64,000 nucleotides of DNA, from positions 88,376 to 152,375 of the forward strand of contig NZ_JAUSTY010000011.1 in assembly GCF_030813115.1 (NCBI RefSeq), read 5' to 3'. Origin of the DNA: Bacillus horti (GTDB taxonomy: Bacteria; Bacillota; Bacilli; Caldalkalibacillales; JCM-10596). Of this stretch, positions 24,905-34,452 are shown one piece after another (positions within the stretch are counted from its first letter, which is position 1; every line of letters starts with the position of its first letter). The translations under genes and the position numbers were made by a program. The notes under the pieces are model-generated. The model was not told the DNA's origin. It worked only from the letters and a program-made list of their open reading frames with translations, and did not search any database.

Positions 24905-27481
24905 TTATAACCCACACTTCAGTTGAGCGTTACAATTCGTACACGTGTTACATCCACCTATATCCTCAACAGTCCCTTTACGGCAAATCGGACATGTTTC
25001 CCCTACTTCTGTTCCATAGGTTACCTTTGTAGACGTTAGGGCTGGAATCGTATCAAGCACATACTGCTTTGGCTTTTCTTCGATTTCCCATTGCTCAAAT
25101 AGGCTATCATTTTTGTTTAAATCATTTTCCTCTGCTGTCAACGTAAGCACTTGAGCATCACGGGAGCCGTCCACATAAACAGTTCCGCCTTTTGCTCCAC
25201 CACGGTGTAGGCGCTCATATACACCCTGAACCTGTTGAACAGAGTATCCCTTAGGAGCATTAACCGTCTTACTCAGTGAGCTATCCACCCAACGTTGAAT
25301 AATACATTGTGTATCTGCGTGTTGTTCTGGAGTCAGCTCCATGGCAGATATAAACCAAGGTGGTAGCTGCTCGGAGCTTGCCTCAGGATTGCGATCCAAG
25401 TAATCCTGTACAATATCTGCTTTAACCTCAATGAATTTACCAAGTCTTCCTGAACGGAAATACGTGAAGGAAAAGTAAGGCTCAAGACCTGTTGATACTC
25501 CTACCATTGTTCCTGTACTTCCTGTAGGTGCTACCGTCAATAGGTGTGAGTTACGAATACCATGCTCTAAAATCCCTTCACGAATATCCTCAGGCATAGA
25601 ACTCATATATCCCGTTTGGACAAAGGCTTCCCTTAGCTGCTTTGTTTCGGCGGCTGATTCCTTCTCTAGGAAAGGAAAGCTGCCCTTTTCCTTCGCTAAT
25701 TCGATAGATGCACGATACGCTGTTGTAGCAATCGTTTCGAAAATTTGATCAACAAGCTTGTTACCCTCATCAGATCCATAAACCTTCTCTTCGTAGATCA
25801 GTGCGTCATGTAAGCCCATTACACCAAGTCCTACACGTCTTTCCCCTTTAGCTTGTATAGTGTTATCTTCAAGGAAATAAGGAGTAGCATCAATTACGTT
25901 ATCCTGCATATGCACACCAACACGAACCGTTTTCTTTAGCTTTTCAAAGTCGAAGGTCTTTGTTTCCTTGTTCACCATTTCGGCTAGGTTAACAGCAGCT
26001 AAATTACACACACTGTAAGGGGCTAGTGGTTGCTCTCCACAAGGGTTTGTCGCCACAACCTTTTGACCATAGGCAGAAGCATTCGTTTTGTCATTAGCAT
26101 TATCGATAAAGAAAATGCCAGGCTCAGCTGAATACGTAGCACAGATATTTACAAGCTTCCATAGCTCTCTAGCTTTCATTTTCTTATAGACACGTACACC
26201 GTAGCCCTTCGCTTCCCATTCTCTAACATCCCCGGATTGTGCCCAGTCTCTGTTATAGGCTTTCATTTCCACCTCAGAGTAGGTTTCAACAGCAGGAAAA
26301 CGCAGCTCGTATTCTCCGTCCTCTTCCACAGCCTGCATAAATTCCTTTGTCAAGCAGATAGAAATGTTCGCTCCCGTCAGAAACTCAGGATTATTGACAG
26401 AATACGTTCCACCGTCTACCAGCTTTGCTTCCGCTTCTCGAACGACCTCAGAGGTAAAAGGAGATTCCTTAGCTTCTTTATGCACCGCTATAATCCGCTC
26501 GTACATTTCTTTTTCTGTTCCAGACAACGGTGTAAACTTAAGCTTGTCCTTCGCTAGCTTCTTAATCTGAGGGTCCTCAGCCTTCTCAATGATAAAGCGG
26601 AGTACCTTTGGGTTTTGCATTTTAGAAATAATAAATTCAATAATATCTGGATGCCAATCGCTAAGCATAATCATCTGTGCTCCACGTCTTGAACCACCCT
26701 GCTCCACAAGATGGGTCAGCTTGGCAATATCATCTAACCAGGATACAGAGCCGCTTGACTTACCATTTACACCTCTACATAGCGCACCTCTAGGACGTAG
26801 GGTAGAACCATTTGTCCCTACTCCTCCTCCACGGCTCATAATTTCCATTACTTTTTTACGATGCTCGGCAATTCCTCCGCGTGAATCCTGAGGAAAAGGC
26901 ATCACATAGCAGTTAAAGAAGGTTACGTCTGTACCCGCTCCAGCTCCGTATAACACACGGCCTGCAGGAACAAAGTTCATCTGTACAAGCTCCTCATAAA
27001 AATCCTTGAAGGCACTCTGACGCTTCGCTTCTGTTGCTTCAACCGCTGCTAATCCAGTAGCCACTCTAGCTGCGATCTGCTCATAATAGATTTCTAGTGG
27101 CTTCTCCACTACATCTAGAGAGACTTGGATGATTCCCGTCTCTATACTTTCTGGCTCCTCTAGCACCCCTCTAAACGACTCATCAACCTTTACCTTAGCT
27201 GTCTTAGTTTGTTCATCAAAATCTACAAGAATTCCGTAGCCCCTTGCTGGAAACTTCGGATCATCCTTAACCGTAAGAACAACAAAGTCACCTTCTCGTA
27301 GTGTTTTCTTTTCAATGTCCTTAAATGAATAACGATCCAGCATCACCAATCTAGAAACACCTTGAAGCTTCCGATGCATATCAAAGGTGATGGGATGAAC
27401 CTGAGGAAAAAGCTGAATATCCTGATTCAATTTCTCCACATTAATTTCAGAAAGCTTGTCCTCCACTAAAACAGTTCCCAA
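24905..27481 (-). CDS. nrdJ: Adenosylcobalamin-dependent (class II) ribonucleotide reductase
   Basis: 858 residues from a TTG start six bases after GGAGGGG; further in-frame ATGs at 27496-27523 lack an SD. The core reductase signatures are FFNCYVMPFPQDSRGG, SRGGGVGTNGS, NPCGEQPLAPYSVCNL and APTGSTGTMVG. The C-terminus has a cysteine-rich motif, CPICRKG and CNTCTNCNAQLKCGL, typical of large class II enzymes. It makes deoxyribonucleotides independently of oxygen using B12. A pair of NrdR boxes lies upstream. It stands alone, with no class I or III partner genes here. Confidence 0.95.
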   Translation of the reverse strand: MGTVLVEDKLSEINVEKLNQDIQLFPQVHPITFDMHRKLQGVSRLVMLDRYSFKDIEKKTLREGDFVVLTVKDDPKFPARGYGILVDFDEQTKTAKVKVDESFRGVLEEPESIETGIIQVSLDVVEKPLEIYYEQIAARVATGLAAVEATEAKRQSAFKDFYEELVQMNFVPAGRVLYGAGAGTDVTFFNCYVMPFPQDSRGGIAEHRKKVMEIMSRGGGVGTNGSTLRPRGALCRGVNGKSSGSVSWLDDIAKLTHLVEQGGSRRGAQMIMLSDWHPDIIEFIISKMQNPKVLRFIIEKAEDPQIKKLAKDKLKFTPLSGTEKEMYERIIAVHKEAKESPFTSEVVREAEAKLVDGGTYSVNNPEFLTGANISICLTKEFMQAVEEDGEYELRFPAVETYSEVEMKAYNRDWAQSGDVREWEAKGYGVRVYKKMKARELWKLVNICATYSAEPGIFFIDNANDKTNASAYGQKVVATNPCGEQPLAPYSVCNLAAVNLAEMVNKETKTFDFEKLKKTVRVGVHMQDNVIDATPYFLEDNTIQAKGERRVGLGVMGLHDALIYEEKVYGSDEGNKLVDQIFETIATTAYRASIELAKEKGSFPFLEKESAAETKQLREAFVQTGYMSSMPEDIREGILEHGIRNSHLLTVAPTGSTGTMVGVSTGLEPYFSFTYFRSGRLGKFIEVKADIVQDYLDRNPEASSEQLPPWFISAMELTPEQHADTQCIIQRWVDSSLSKTVNAPKGYSVQQVQGVYERLHRGGAKGGTVYVDGSRDAQVLTLTAEENDLNKNDSLFEQWEIEEKPKQYVLDTIPALTSTKVTYGTEVGETCPICRKGTVEDIGGCNTCTNCNAQLKCGL

Positions 27482-27659
27482 AAAAATCCCCTCCATGTCC
27501 ATTACAATATAATAACAAGTCATCCTACTAAAAAAAGAAGCATCGTTAACGATTCTTTGATAGTAAATGTCTTGTTTATTTGCTGATTAAGTATGTTTGT
27601 CTGTTAGAGTAAGTATGTCTCTTAGGTTACCATAGATATGATAGAATAACAATGGAAAA

Positions 27660-27706
27660 CAACGATATATAGTATTTTTATTTTTATCATATACTATATA
27701 TAGGAA
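27660..27706 (-). promoter_or_regulatory. Pair of NrdR boxes upstream of nrdJ
   Basis: CAACGATATATAGTAT (27660-27675) and ATACTATATATAGGAA (27691-27706) each match the 16-bp NrdR consensus acaCwAtATaTwGtgt at nearly all core positions. They are 31 bp apart, the three-turn spacing known for NrdR box pairs. They lie about 180 bases before the nrdJ start and 230 before dat, so nrdJ is the expected target. Confidence 0.75.
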
Positions 27707-27933
27707 ATTAGAACAATTAAATTCAATTCGTCAAACCTAAAATTTTTCAAAAAAAGAGGGAGATTGCCCCTTATCTTCTTTTCCCTTTTATTTCTTTCAT
27801 CAATCAATCTTTTTCAGCACTTGCCTAAATGAAAAAGTGATTAATTCTATTCAACTGCGGTTTTTTATGATAAAGTAGAAAAAATTTAGTCTATTAGAAA
27901 TTTATCTATGGAAAAACAGGAGGCTACAACATA

Positions 27934-28767
27934 ATGGCTCAAGTCCTAATTAATGGAGAAATTGTAACTAGAATAGATGCAAAGGTTGATATTGAGGACC
28001 GCGCCTATCAGTTTGGTGACGGAATCTATGAGGTAATTAGAGTATACAATGGAATCTGCTATCAATTAGAAGAACATATTCAACGCTTAGAGCGTAGTGC
28101 AAAGGAAATTCGTTTATCTCTACCTTTTTCAGCTGAGGAATTTACTCAACAGCTTCAGGAGCTCGTTAAGGGTAACCAACTCCAAGAGGGTATTATTTAT
28201 ACACAGGTAACGCGCGGTGTAGCTCCAAGATACCATGGCTTTCCTAGTGATGATGTTAAACCACAATTTGTTGCCTATACAAAGGATTTACCTCGTCCTA
28301 CAGCGTTTATGGAGCACGGAGTAAAAGCTGTTCTTCTTGAGGATGTCCGCTGGCTACGCTGTGATATTAAGAGCTTAAATCTTCTCGGTAACGTATTAGC
28401 TAAGCAAAAAGCAAATGATGAAGGTGGCTTTGAAGCGATTCAACACAGAGGGGATATTGTAACTGAAGGAAGCTCCTCCAATGTGTTCCTTGTGCAAGAA
28501 GGGATATTATATACTCATCCTGCATCCTCACTTATATTAAATGGAATCACTAGAGTGAAGGTTCTTGAGCTATGTGAAAAGCTCGAGCTTATCGTTAAAG
28601 AACAGGAATTTACGGTAAAAGATTTACTTGATGCTGATGAAGTATTTATTACGAGTACGACAAGTGAAGTCATGCCAATTACACAAATTGATGATCAGCC
28701 AGTTGGGCCTGGAATACCAGGACCATTAACGGTTAAGCTTCAGCAGGAGTTTGTCAAAGGATTTTAA
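27934..28767 (+). CDS. dat: D-amino-acid aminotransferase
   Basis: 277 residues (Bacillus enzymes about 282). A class IV PLP aminotransferase with the Schiff-base lysine Lys146 in LRCDIKSLNLLGN, the FGDGIYEVIRVYNG start and phosphate-loop TSTTSEVMP. It interconverts D-alanine and D-glutamate for the cell wall. A CAGGAGG SD precedes the ATG. It ends in a strong terminator shared with the convergent lipM. Confidence 0.94.
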   Translation: MAQVLINGEIVTRIDAKVDIEDRAYQFGDGIYEVIRVYNGICYQLEEHIQRLERSAKEIRLSLPFSAEEFTQQLQELVKGNQLQEGIIYTQVTRGVAPRYHGFPSDDVKPQFVAYTKDLPRPTAFMEHGVKAVLLEDVRWLRCDIKSLNLLGNVLAKQKANDEGGFEAIQHRGDIVTEGSSSNVFLVQEGILYTHPASSLILNGITRVKVLELCEKLELIVKEQEFTVKDLLDADEVFITSTTSEVMPITQIDDQPVGPGIPGPLTVKLQQEFVKGF

Positions 28768-28823
28768 CCTATATAGAGCTATTCTAGGTCTATAAGTATT
28801 TAATCATATAAAGCTATTTATGA

Positions 28824-28876
28824 TAAAAAGCCAAGGAAGGATACAAGGGTCTCATGTATCTTCCTTGGCTTTTTCA
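28824..28876. terminator. Bidirectional terminator between dat and lipM
   Basis: A perfect stem of about 21 bp begins AAAAAGCCAAGGAAGG and closes with CCTTCCTTGGCTTTTT, with A- and T-runs on both sides. Confidence 0.93.
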
Positions 28877-28971
28877 ACACCTACTACAACTGTCTTCACT
28901 ATACAACGAAATGTATTAATCTTTCATCTTTCAATCAGCTAACTCTCTTCTGACATCGCTTGACTAAAATA

Positions 28972-29805
28972 CTAGCTTTTGAAATTCCATGTGTCCATTC
29001 CATATTTTGTTCGGACTAGTTCCTCCACTAGCTCCTGCTCTCTAGCTGTAAGCTCACCATCCTGCAAGCTTACACCAAATCCTTGAGCAAAACCCTTTTT
29101 AAACGCTGCTTTAACTTCACTAATAGATGCTGCTTCTTGCCTAAGCTCATTAATGGCTACAGCCTTTTGAGCAAATCCAGCCTTCAGCCGCTCCTTTACT
29201 CTCTCATTAGAAAAACGAAAAACGTCGTACAGCATGTCAATATCTATCGTTAATGGAATAGATCCATGCTGAAGGACAACACCCTTCTGTCTTGTTTGGG
29301 CACTCCCTGCTACCTTTCGTCCTTCTACAACTAGCTCATACCAGGATGAAGCATCAAAGCATACAGCAGATTGGGGCTGTCTTAACGCTTGTTTCTGCTC
29401 CTTTGTCGCTGGAACTGAAAAGTAAGCATTCAAGCCTAGTTCCTTGAAGCCGTATAACAAGCCTTGACTTATCTCTCGGTAAGCCTCTGTAACAGACTGG
29501 GGCATCTGTTTCTCGGCAATGACTACACTGTAAGTTAGCTCCTGATCGTGAAGGACAGCACGCCCTCCAGTTAAGCGCCTGACAAAGCCAAGATTATGTC
29601 GACGTACAGCTTCTAGATCAATTTCCTTTGCAGCCTTCTGAAAATAGCCCACTGTTAAAGTAGCAGGCTTCCATGTATAGAATCTGATCGTCGGAGGGAC
29701 TAGCCCTTCATGATTGGCGGTAAGAATAGCCTCATCAATCGCCATATTCGTAGCGGAATCCTGATCTCCACTGTCGATAAATCGCCAAGTCTGGCTAAGC
29801 TCCAT
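28972..29805 (-). CDS. lipM: Octanoyl-[GcvH]:protein N-octanoyltransferase
   Basis: 277 residues, same as B. subtilis LipM. The catalytic Cys149 lies in SAVCFDASSW, followed by the lysine motif GRKVAGSAQTR, and RRLTGGRAVLHDQELTYSV marks the lipoate-ligase fold. It moves octanoate from acyl-carrier protein to the GcvH protein, the first step in making lipoyl cofactor. It is downstream of the glycine cleavage genes, whose GcvH partner is its acceptor, although gcvH itself is not in the window. Confidence 0.93.
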   Translation of the reverse strand: MELSQTWRFIDSGDQDSATNMAIDEAILTANHEGLVPPTIRFYTWKPATLTVGYFQKAAKEIDLEAVRRHNLGFVRRLTGGRAVLHDQELTYSVVIAEKQMPQSVTEAYREISQGLLYGFKELGLNAYFSVPATKEQKQALRQPQSAVCFDASSWYELVVEGRKVAGSAQTRQKGVVLQHGSIPLTIDIDMLYDVFRFSNERVKERLKAGFAQKAVAINELRQEAASISEVKAAFKKGFAQGFGVSLQDGELTAREQELVEELVRTKYGMDTWNFKS

Positions 29806-29854
29806 TCACTTCCACTCCAAATCTCATATAATTTCTAAGAAGCTCTTTAAGTAA

Positions 29855-29897
29855 GAAAAAGGCTGGCCCATATATTTTGAGCTAGCACTTTTTCTTT
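29855..29897 (-). terminator. Possible terminator after gcvPB
   Basis: On the minus strand AAAAAGTGCTAGC pairs imperfectly with GCCAGCCTTTTT around an A/T-rich loop. One mismatch and a bulge make it weaker than the others. Confidence 0.5.
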
Positions 29898-29935
29898 AGA
29901 ATCTATTTACTTTATTCTATATTTACCTTATATCT

Positions 29936-31402
29936 TTATTCCTTCGTCCAACGTAAGATTGGCTTACGTGCTGCTGTTACTTCATCCAAACGGCCAACAA
30001 TCGTTGTGTGTGGAGCTTCTTGAACAATTTCTGGATTGTTTTCAGCCTCTTCTGCAATCTGAATCATCACATCGATAAACTCGTCTAGCGTTTCCTTCGA
30101 CTCTGTTTCCGTTGGCTCAATCATCAGGCATTCATCAACAATTAACGGGAAGTAAATTGTTGGCGGATGATAGCCAAAATCTAGCAAACGCTTAGCAATA
30201 TCTAACGTACGGACACCAAGCTTCTTCTGACGACGACCAGAAAGAACAAATTCATGCTTACAATGCTGAGTAAATGGTAGATCATAGTGATTCTGTAGCC
30301 TTCTCATCATGTAGTTAGCATTAATTACTGCTTGCTCAGAAACTCTACGTAATCCTTCTCCACCCATCGTACGAATGTACGTATAAGCACGTACTAAAAT
30401 ACCAAAGTTGCCATAGTAAGCCTTTACCCGACCAATGCTTTCTGGACGATCATATTCAAACGTATAACGATCCTCTTTCTTAACTAGGACTGGCTTCGGT
30501 AGAAACGGAATAAGCTGCTTCTTTACTCCAACTGGACCTGCTCCTGGTCCCCCTCCACCGTGAGGAGTGGTAAACGTTTTGTGCAAATTCAAATGAACCA
30601 CATCAAAGCCCATATCACCAGGGCGAGCAAAGCCTAAAATAGCATTAGCATTAGCTCCATCATAATAAAGAAGTCCGCCTACCTCATGTACAATTTCAGC
30701 AATTTCAGCGATTTCCTCTTCAAATAAGCCCAATGTATTAGGGTTTGTTAGCATCAATGCAGCCGTATCTGGCCCGACAGCCTTACGCAGGGCATCAATA
30801 TCTACAAGTCCTTTTTCGTTAGAAGGAATCGTTATCGTTTCTAGACCTGCTACGGAAGCACTTGCTGGATTCGTTCCATGAGCAGAGTCTGGCACGATAA
30901 CCTTCGTACGCTGCTCTCCTTCACCTTTAGACTCATGATATTTACGAATCATCATTAATCCTGTCCATTCACCGTGAGCACCTGCCGCAGGCTGCAGAGT
31001 CACCTCATCCATACCGGTTACTTCCTTCAAATCCTCCTGTAGGTTGTAAAGAAGCTCTAACGCCCCCTGCACACTTTCCTCAGGCTGATAAGGATGAATA
31101 CGAGCAAAGCCAGGATATCTAGCTACATCCTCATTGATTTTCGGATTATATTTCATCGTACAAGACCCAAGCGGGTAGAAGCCGCTATCTACTCCATGGT
31201 TTCTTGTTGAAAGCTCTGTGTAGTGACGCATAAGCTGTAGCTCTGAAACTTCTGGAAGCTCAGCTGGCTGTGCTCTTAGAAAATCAGCTGGAAGCGCATC
31301 TGTGATATCAATCTCTGGTACATCGTTTTCAGGTAAAGAATATGCGACACGACCTTGTTTGCTCATTTCAAAAATGAGGGCTTTGTCTCCACTCTTATTC
31401 AT
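29936..31402 (-). CDS. gcvPB: Glycine dehydrogenase (decarboxylating) subunit 2
   Basis: 488 residues from ATG 31402 after GGAGGGG, exactly the B. subtilis GcvPB length. The PLP lysine lies in [20 protein letters not shown]. Together with GcvPA it forms the P-protein that decarboxylates glycine and hands the aminomethyl group to lipoylated GcvH. The start overlaps the last eight bases of gcvPA, so translation is coupled and subunits should be made in equal amounts. Confidence 0.98.
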   Translation of the reverse strand: MNKSGDKALIFEMSKQGRVAYSLPENDVPEIDITDALPADFLRAQPAELPEVSELQLMRHYTELSTRNHGVDSGFYPLGSCTMKYNPKINEDVARYPGFARIHPYQPEESVQGALELLYNLQEDLKEVTGMDEVTLQPAAGAHGEWTGLMMIRKYHESKGEGEQRTKVIVPDSAHGTNPASASVAGLETITIPSNEKGLVDIDALRKAVGPDTAALMLTNPNTLGLFEEEIAEIAEIVHEVGGLLYYDGANANAILGFARPGDMGFDVVHLNLHKTFTTPHGGGGPGAGPVGVKKQLIPFLPKPVLVKKEDRYTFEYDRPESIGRVKAYYGNFGILVRAYTYIRTMGGEGLRRVSEQAVINANYMMRRLQNHYDLPFTQHCKHEFVLSGRRQKKLGVRTLDIAKRLLDFGYHPPTIYFPLIVDECLMIEPTETESKETLDEFIDVMIQIAEEAENNPEIVQEAPHTTIVGRLDEVTAARKPILRWTKE

Positions 31403-32747
31403 TGATAATCCCCTCCAGCACTTGTACAAATTGATCGATCTCTTGCTTTGTTTTAATCTCCGTTACAGCTACTAGCATATGCTGCTCAAGCTCCGGATAA
31501 TCTAATCCAAGATCATATCCACCAATGATTTTCTTCTCTAAAAGCTTACTATTTACTTCCTTAACCGGCTTGCTCAGTTTAATCACAAATTCATTAAAGA
31601 AAGGCTGGTCATACGTAACCTCAATTCCTTTAACGTTTTGTAATTGCTTCTTCGCATATTGGGCCTTTTGGATATTTAATAAAGCCATTTCCTGTACACC
31701 ATTTTTACCTAATGAGCTCATTGCTACAGAAGCTGCAATCGCATTTAACGCTTGGTTAGAACAGATATTAGATGTCGCTTTTTCTCGGCGAATATGCTGT
31801 TCTCTCGCTTGTAATGTTAGCACGAAGCCGCGTTTTCCATCATCATCCTTTGTTTGCCCAACAAGACGACCAGGAATTTTTCTCATCAGCTTTGTAGTAA
31901 CAGCAAAGTAACCACAGTGAGGTCCACCGTAAGTAGTAGGAATACCGAATGGCTGCGCATCACCCACAACCACATCAGCACCAAACGCTCCAGGTGGCTG
32001 CAAGGTACCTAAAGCTAAAGGATTCGAGCTTACAATCATAATTCCTTTACTAGCATGTGTAAGCTGTTCAACCTTGGCAAGATCCTCTAGATTTCCAAAG
32101 AAGTTAGGATATTGTACAATCACCCCAGCCGTTTGATCATCAATGGCCGCTTCAAGAGCTGCTAAATCCGTAACTCCATCCACTACATCTACTTCAACAA
32201 CATCAATACCTAGTCCTACTGAAGAAGTTTGTAGGATATTACGTGCTTCTGGATGAACGGCTTTAGAGATCACAATTTTCTTCTGTTTACCAAGACCAGA
32301 AGCCATAGCTGCCGCTTCAGATAGTGCTGTTGGACCATCATACATCGAAGAGTTTGCTACATCCATTCCAGTAAGCTCACAAATCATCGTTTGAAATTCA
32401 AAGATAGCCTGCAATTCACCTTGACTGATTTCAGGCTGATAAGGTGTATAAGCCGTATAGAACTCAGAACGGGAAATCACGTGATTTACAACGCTTGGGA
32501 TATAATGCTCATACGTCCCTGCTCCAATAAAAGAAGAGTACTCAAGCGAATTGGCATTTTTGTTCGCCAACCCCATCATGTAGCGAGTTAATGTTGTTTC
32601 ATCCAGAGCCTTTGATATATTCAAAGCCTGTTTATACTTAATTTTATCTGGGATATCTGAAAATAGCTCTTCTGCCGATTGTACCCCAATTTCAGCTAAC
32701 ATTTCCTTACGATCTGCATCAGTCATCGGTAAGTAACGATACGTCAC
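31395..32747 (-). CDS. gcvPA: Glycine dehydrogenase (decarboxylating) subunit 1
   Basis: 450 residues from GTG 32747 after AAGGAGGGG; the open frame upstream lacks signal. The [17 protein letters not shown] start is the family pattern. It has the aminotransferase fold without the PLP lysine, and pairs with GcvPB. Conserved segments include [16 protein letters not shown] and [13 protein letters not shown]. It is the middle gene of gcvT-gcvPA-gcvPB. Confidence 0.98.
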   Translation of the reverse strand: MTYRYLPMTDADRKEMLAEIGVQSAEELFSDIPDKIKYKQALNISKALDETTLTRYMMGLANKNANSLEYSSFIGAGTYEHYIPSVVNHVISRSEFYTAYTPYQPEISQGELQAIFEFQTMICELTGMDVANSSMYDGPTALSEAAAMASGLGKQKKIVISKAVHPEARNILQTSSVGLGIDVVEVDVVDGVTDLAALEAAIDDQTAGVIVQYPNFFGNLEDLAKVEQLTHASKGIMIVSSNPLALGTLQPPGAFGADVVVGDAQPFGIPTTYGGPHCGYFAVTTKLMRKIPGRLVGQTKDDDGKRGFVLTLQAREQHIRREKATSNICSNQALNAIAASVAMSSLGKNGVQEMALLNIQKAQYAKKQLQNVKGIEVTYDQPFFNEFVIKLSKPVKEVNSKLLEKKIIGGYDLGLDYPELEQHMLVAVTEIKTKQEIDQFVQVLEGIINE

Positions 32748-32851
32748 GAAAACCCCTCCTTCATCTCTAAAAGCATCCAACTATTCATTTACTACCTGAG
32801 AAATATCAAGTTCCATTATGGAAAAACAGGTTAAGGCTTCAATCCAGAAAT

Positions 32852-33952
32852 TTAGTTCGAACGTCTGTAAAAAGGAGCTTTAACCACCACAGCTTTGATG
32901 TTTTTATTACGAATTTGAACGTACAGCTCTTGACCAAGCTGTGCATACTCCTTCTTAACAAGAGCTAATCCCACGTTCTTCTTCAAAGTCGGTGATTGAG
33001 TTCCTGTTGTTACCTCACCTACCTGCTCTTCACCTGCGAACACTGGGTAACCGTGTCTTGGAATTCCACGTTCAATCATTTCAATACCAACAAGCTTACG
33101 AGGAGCTCCGTTTTCCTTTTGCTCCTTCAATACATCCTTCCCGATAAAATCCTCTTCTTTATCTACTTTAACAGCGAAGCCTAGACCCGCTTCAATAGGA
33201 GAAATGTCAGGAGAAAGCTCTTGTCCATAAAGCGCTAGCTTAGCTTCAAAGCGCAGCGTATCCCTAGCTCCTAAGCCGCATGGTAACACACCATCCTCTT
33301 GACCAGCCTCTAGGATCTTCTCCCACAGCACTGGAGCATCACTTGGATTCAAATAGATTTCAAAGCCATCCTCACCTGTATATCCTGTACGGGAGACTAA
33401 GCCTGAAACACCTCCAAGATCCACGCCTTCTTTAAATTGAAAGAAGCCAATCTCATTTAAGTCAACATCTGTAAGCTTTTGCAAAGTTTGTTGAGCTAAT
33501 GGTCCCTGTAGAGCAAGCTGTGACACATCATCAGATACGTTCACAACCTCTACATCTCCTTCAGCGTGCTTTTGTAGCCACTCTACATCTTTGTCTATGT
33601 TCGACGCATTGATGACCAATAGGTAATCCTCATCTGCTTTTTTATAAACGAGCAGATCATCTACCGATCCACCGTCAGGATAACACATAATGCTGTACTG
33701 AGCCTGCCCATCCTGAATCTTAGCTACATCGTTCGTTAGCATTTTTTGCAGATATGCAAGAGCTCCAGAGCCTTTTACCGTAACTTCTCCCATATGAGAA
33801 ACGTCGAAAAGACCTGCCTTCGTCCGCACTGCATCATGCTCCTCTTTGATACTCGAAAATTGAACAGGTAAATCCCAGCCACCAAAGTCGATCGTTTTGG
33901 CCCCGTGTTTTTCATAGACAGGGAAAAGTGGCGTTTGTTTTAATGTTGCCAC
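32852..33952 (-). CDS. gcvT: Aminomethyltransferase (glycine cleavage T protein)
   Basis: 366 residues from GTG after AAGGAGGTG (B. subtilis 362). Tetrahydrofolate-binding segments include [17 protein letters not shown] and [13 protein letters not shown], with Asp near residue 97-98 as catalytic acid in the family. It transfers the methylene unit from GcvH to tetrahydrofolate, releasing ammonia. First gene of the operon, under a tandem glycine riboswitch. Confidence 0.98.
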   Translation of the reverse strand: MATLKQTPLFPVYEKHGAKTIDFGGWDLPVQFSSIKEEHDAVRTKAGLFDVSHMGEVTVKGSGALAYLQKMLTNDVAKIQDGQAQYSIMCYPDGGSVDDLLVYKKADEDYLLVINASNIDKDVEWLQKHAEGDVEVVNVSDDVSQLALQGPLAQQTLQKLTDVDLNEIGFFQFKEGVDLGGVSGLVSRTGYTGEDGFEIYLNPSDAPVLWEKILEAGQEDGVLPCGLGARDTLRFEAKLALYGQELSPDISPIEAGLGFAVKVDKEEDFIGKDVLKEQKENGAPRKLVGIEMIERGIPRHGYPVFAGEEQVGEVTTGTQSPTLKKNVGLALVKKEYAQLGQELYVQIRNKNIKAVVVKAPFYRRSN

Positions 33953-34011
33953 GCGAACACCTCCTTGATTTTTTGACCCCTAATATTTCTTGATTAAGTA
34001 AAATAACTATG

Positions 34012-34050
34012 AAAAAAAGACAGAGAAATACAGCTGCCTGTATCCCTGTC
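34012..34050 (-). terminator. Expression-platform terminator of the glycine riboswitch
   Basis: On the minus strand GACAGGGATACAG and CTGTATTTCTCTGTC form an imperfect stem with a four-base loop, followed by seven T. It directly follows the second aptamer, so glycine binding should release the operon from termination. Confidence 0.85.
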
Positions 34051-34285
34051 CTGTTACCTGAGAGTTACCCCTATATTCCTCTGTTTCTTTCACAGCTTAG
34101 AAAATAAGGTTTCCCCTTTGGTGGTTTGATCCACTTATAGCGACCAAACGCTCTCCAGAGGTGCGTCCTGTAAGAGTCTTCTGTACCTGAGAGATTCACC
34201 CTAACGGCTTGCTCCTTCGGCGCTATTTCAAGCAATAAGGACTATCCTTCCCTCGTCCATTATTCCCTTAATAGTCTCTCCCCTT
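34030..34285 (-). ncRNA. Tandem glycine riboswitch of the gcv operon
   Basis: Two aptamers read on the minus strand. The first opens with GGGGAGAGACT, has GCGCCGAAGGAGCAA and closes with AATCTCTCAGGTACAGAAGA and CTCTGGAGAG. The second repeats the pattern with CTGGAGAGCG, a variant CACCAAAGGGGAAACC loop, and TAACTCTCAGGTAACAGGAC. The CTCTCAGGTA cores and the spacing identify the gcvT glycine riboswitch. Confidence 0.96.
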
Positions 34286-34452
34286 ACAATCATTCGCAAG
34301 TATTTGTTTCGTTCAATATGACTATACTAAGTACTAATGCCCCTATTATCCTATCATTATTTTCGGCATTTTTCTACTTCAAATTACAAAAGAAAGGCAC
34401 AGCTGCTGAAAGTAGCGTTGTGCTAAAGACATTGAGATAAACGAGGTGCATA

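Noticed and set aside
27482..27933. Cobalamin riboswitch before nrdJ
   Set aside because: No B12-box-like element or matching fold is visible; the NrdR boxes explain the upstream region better.
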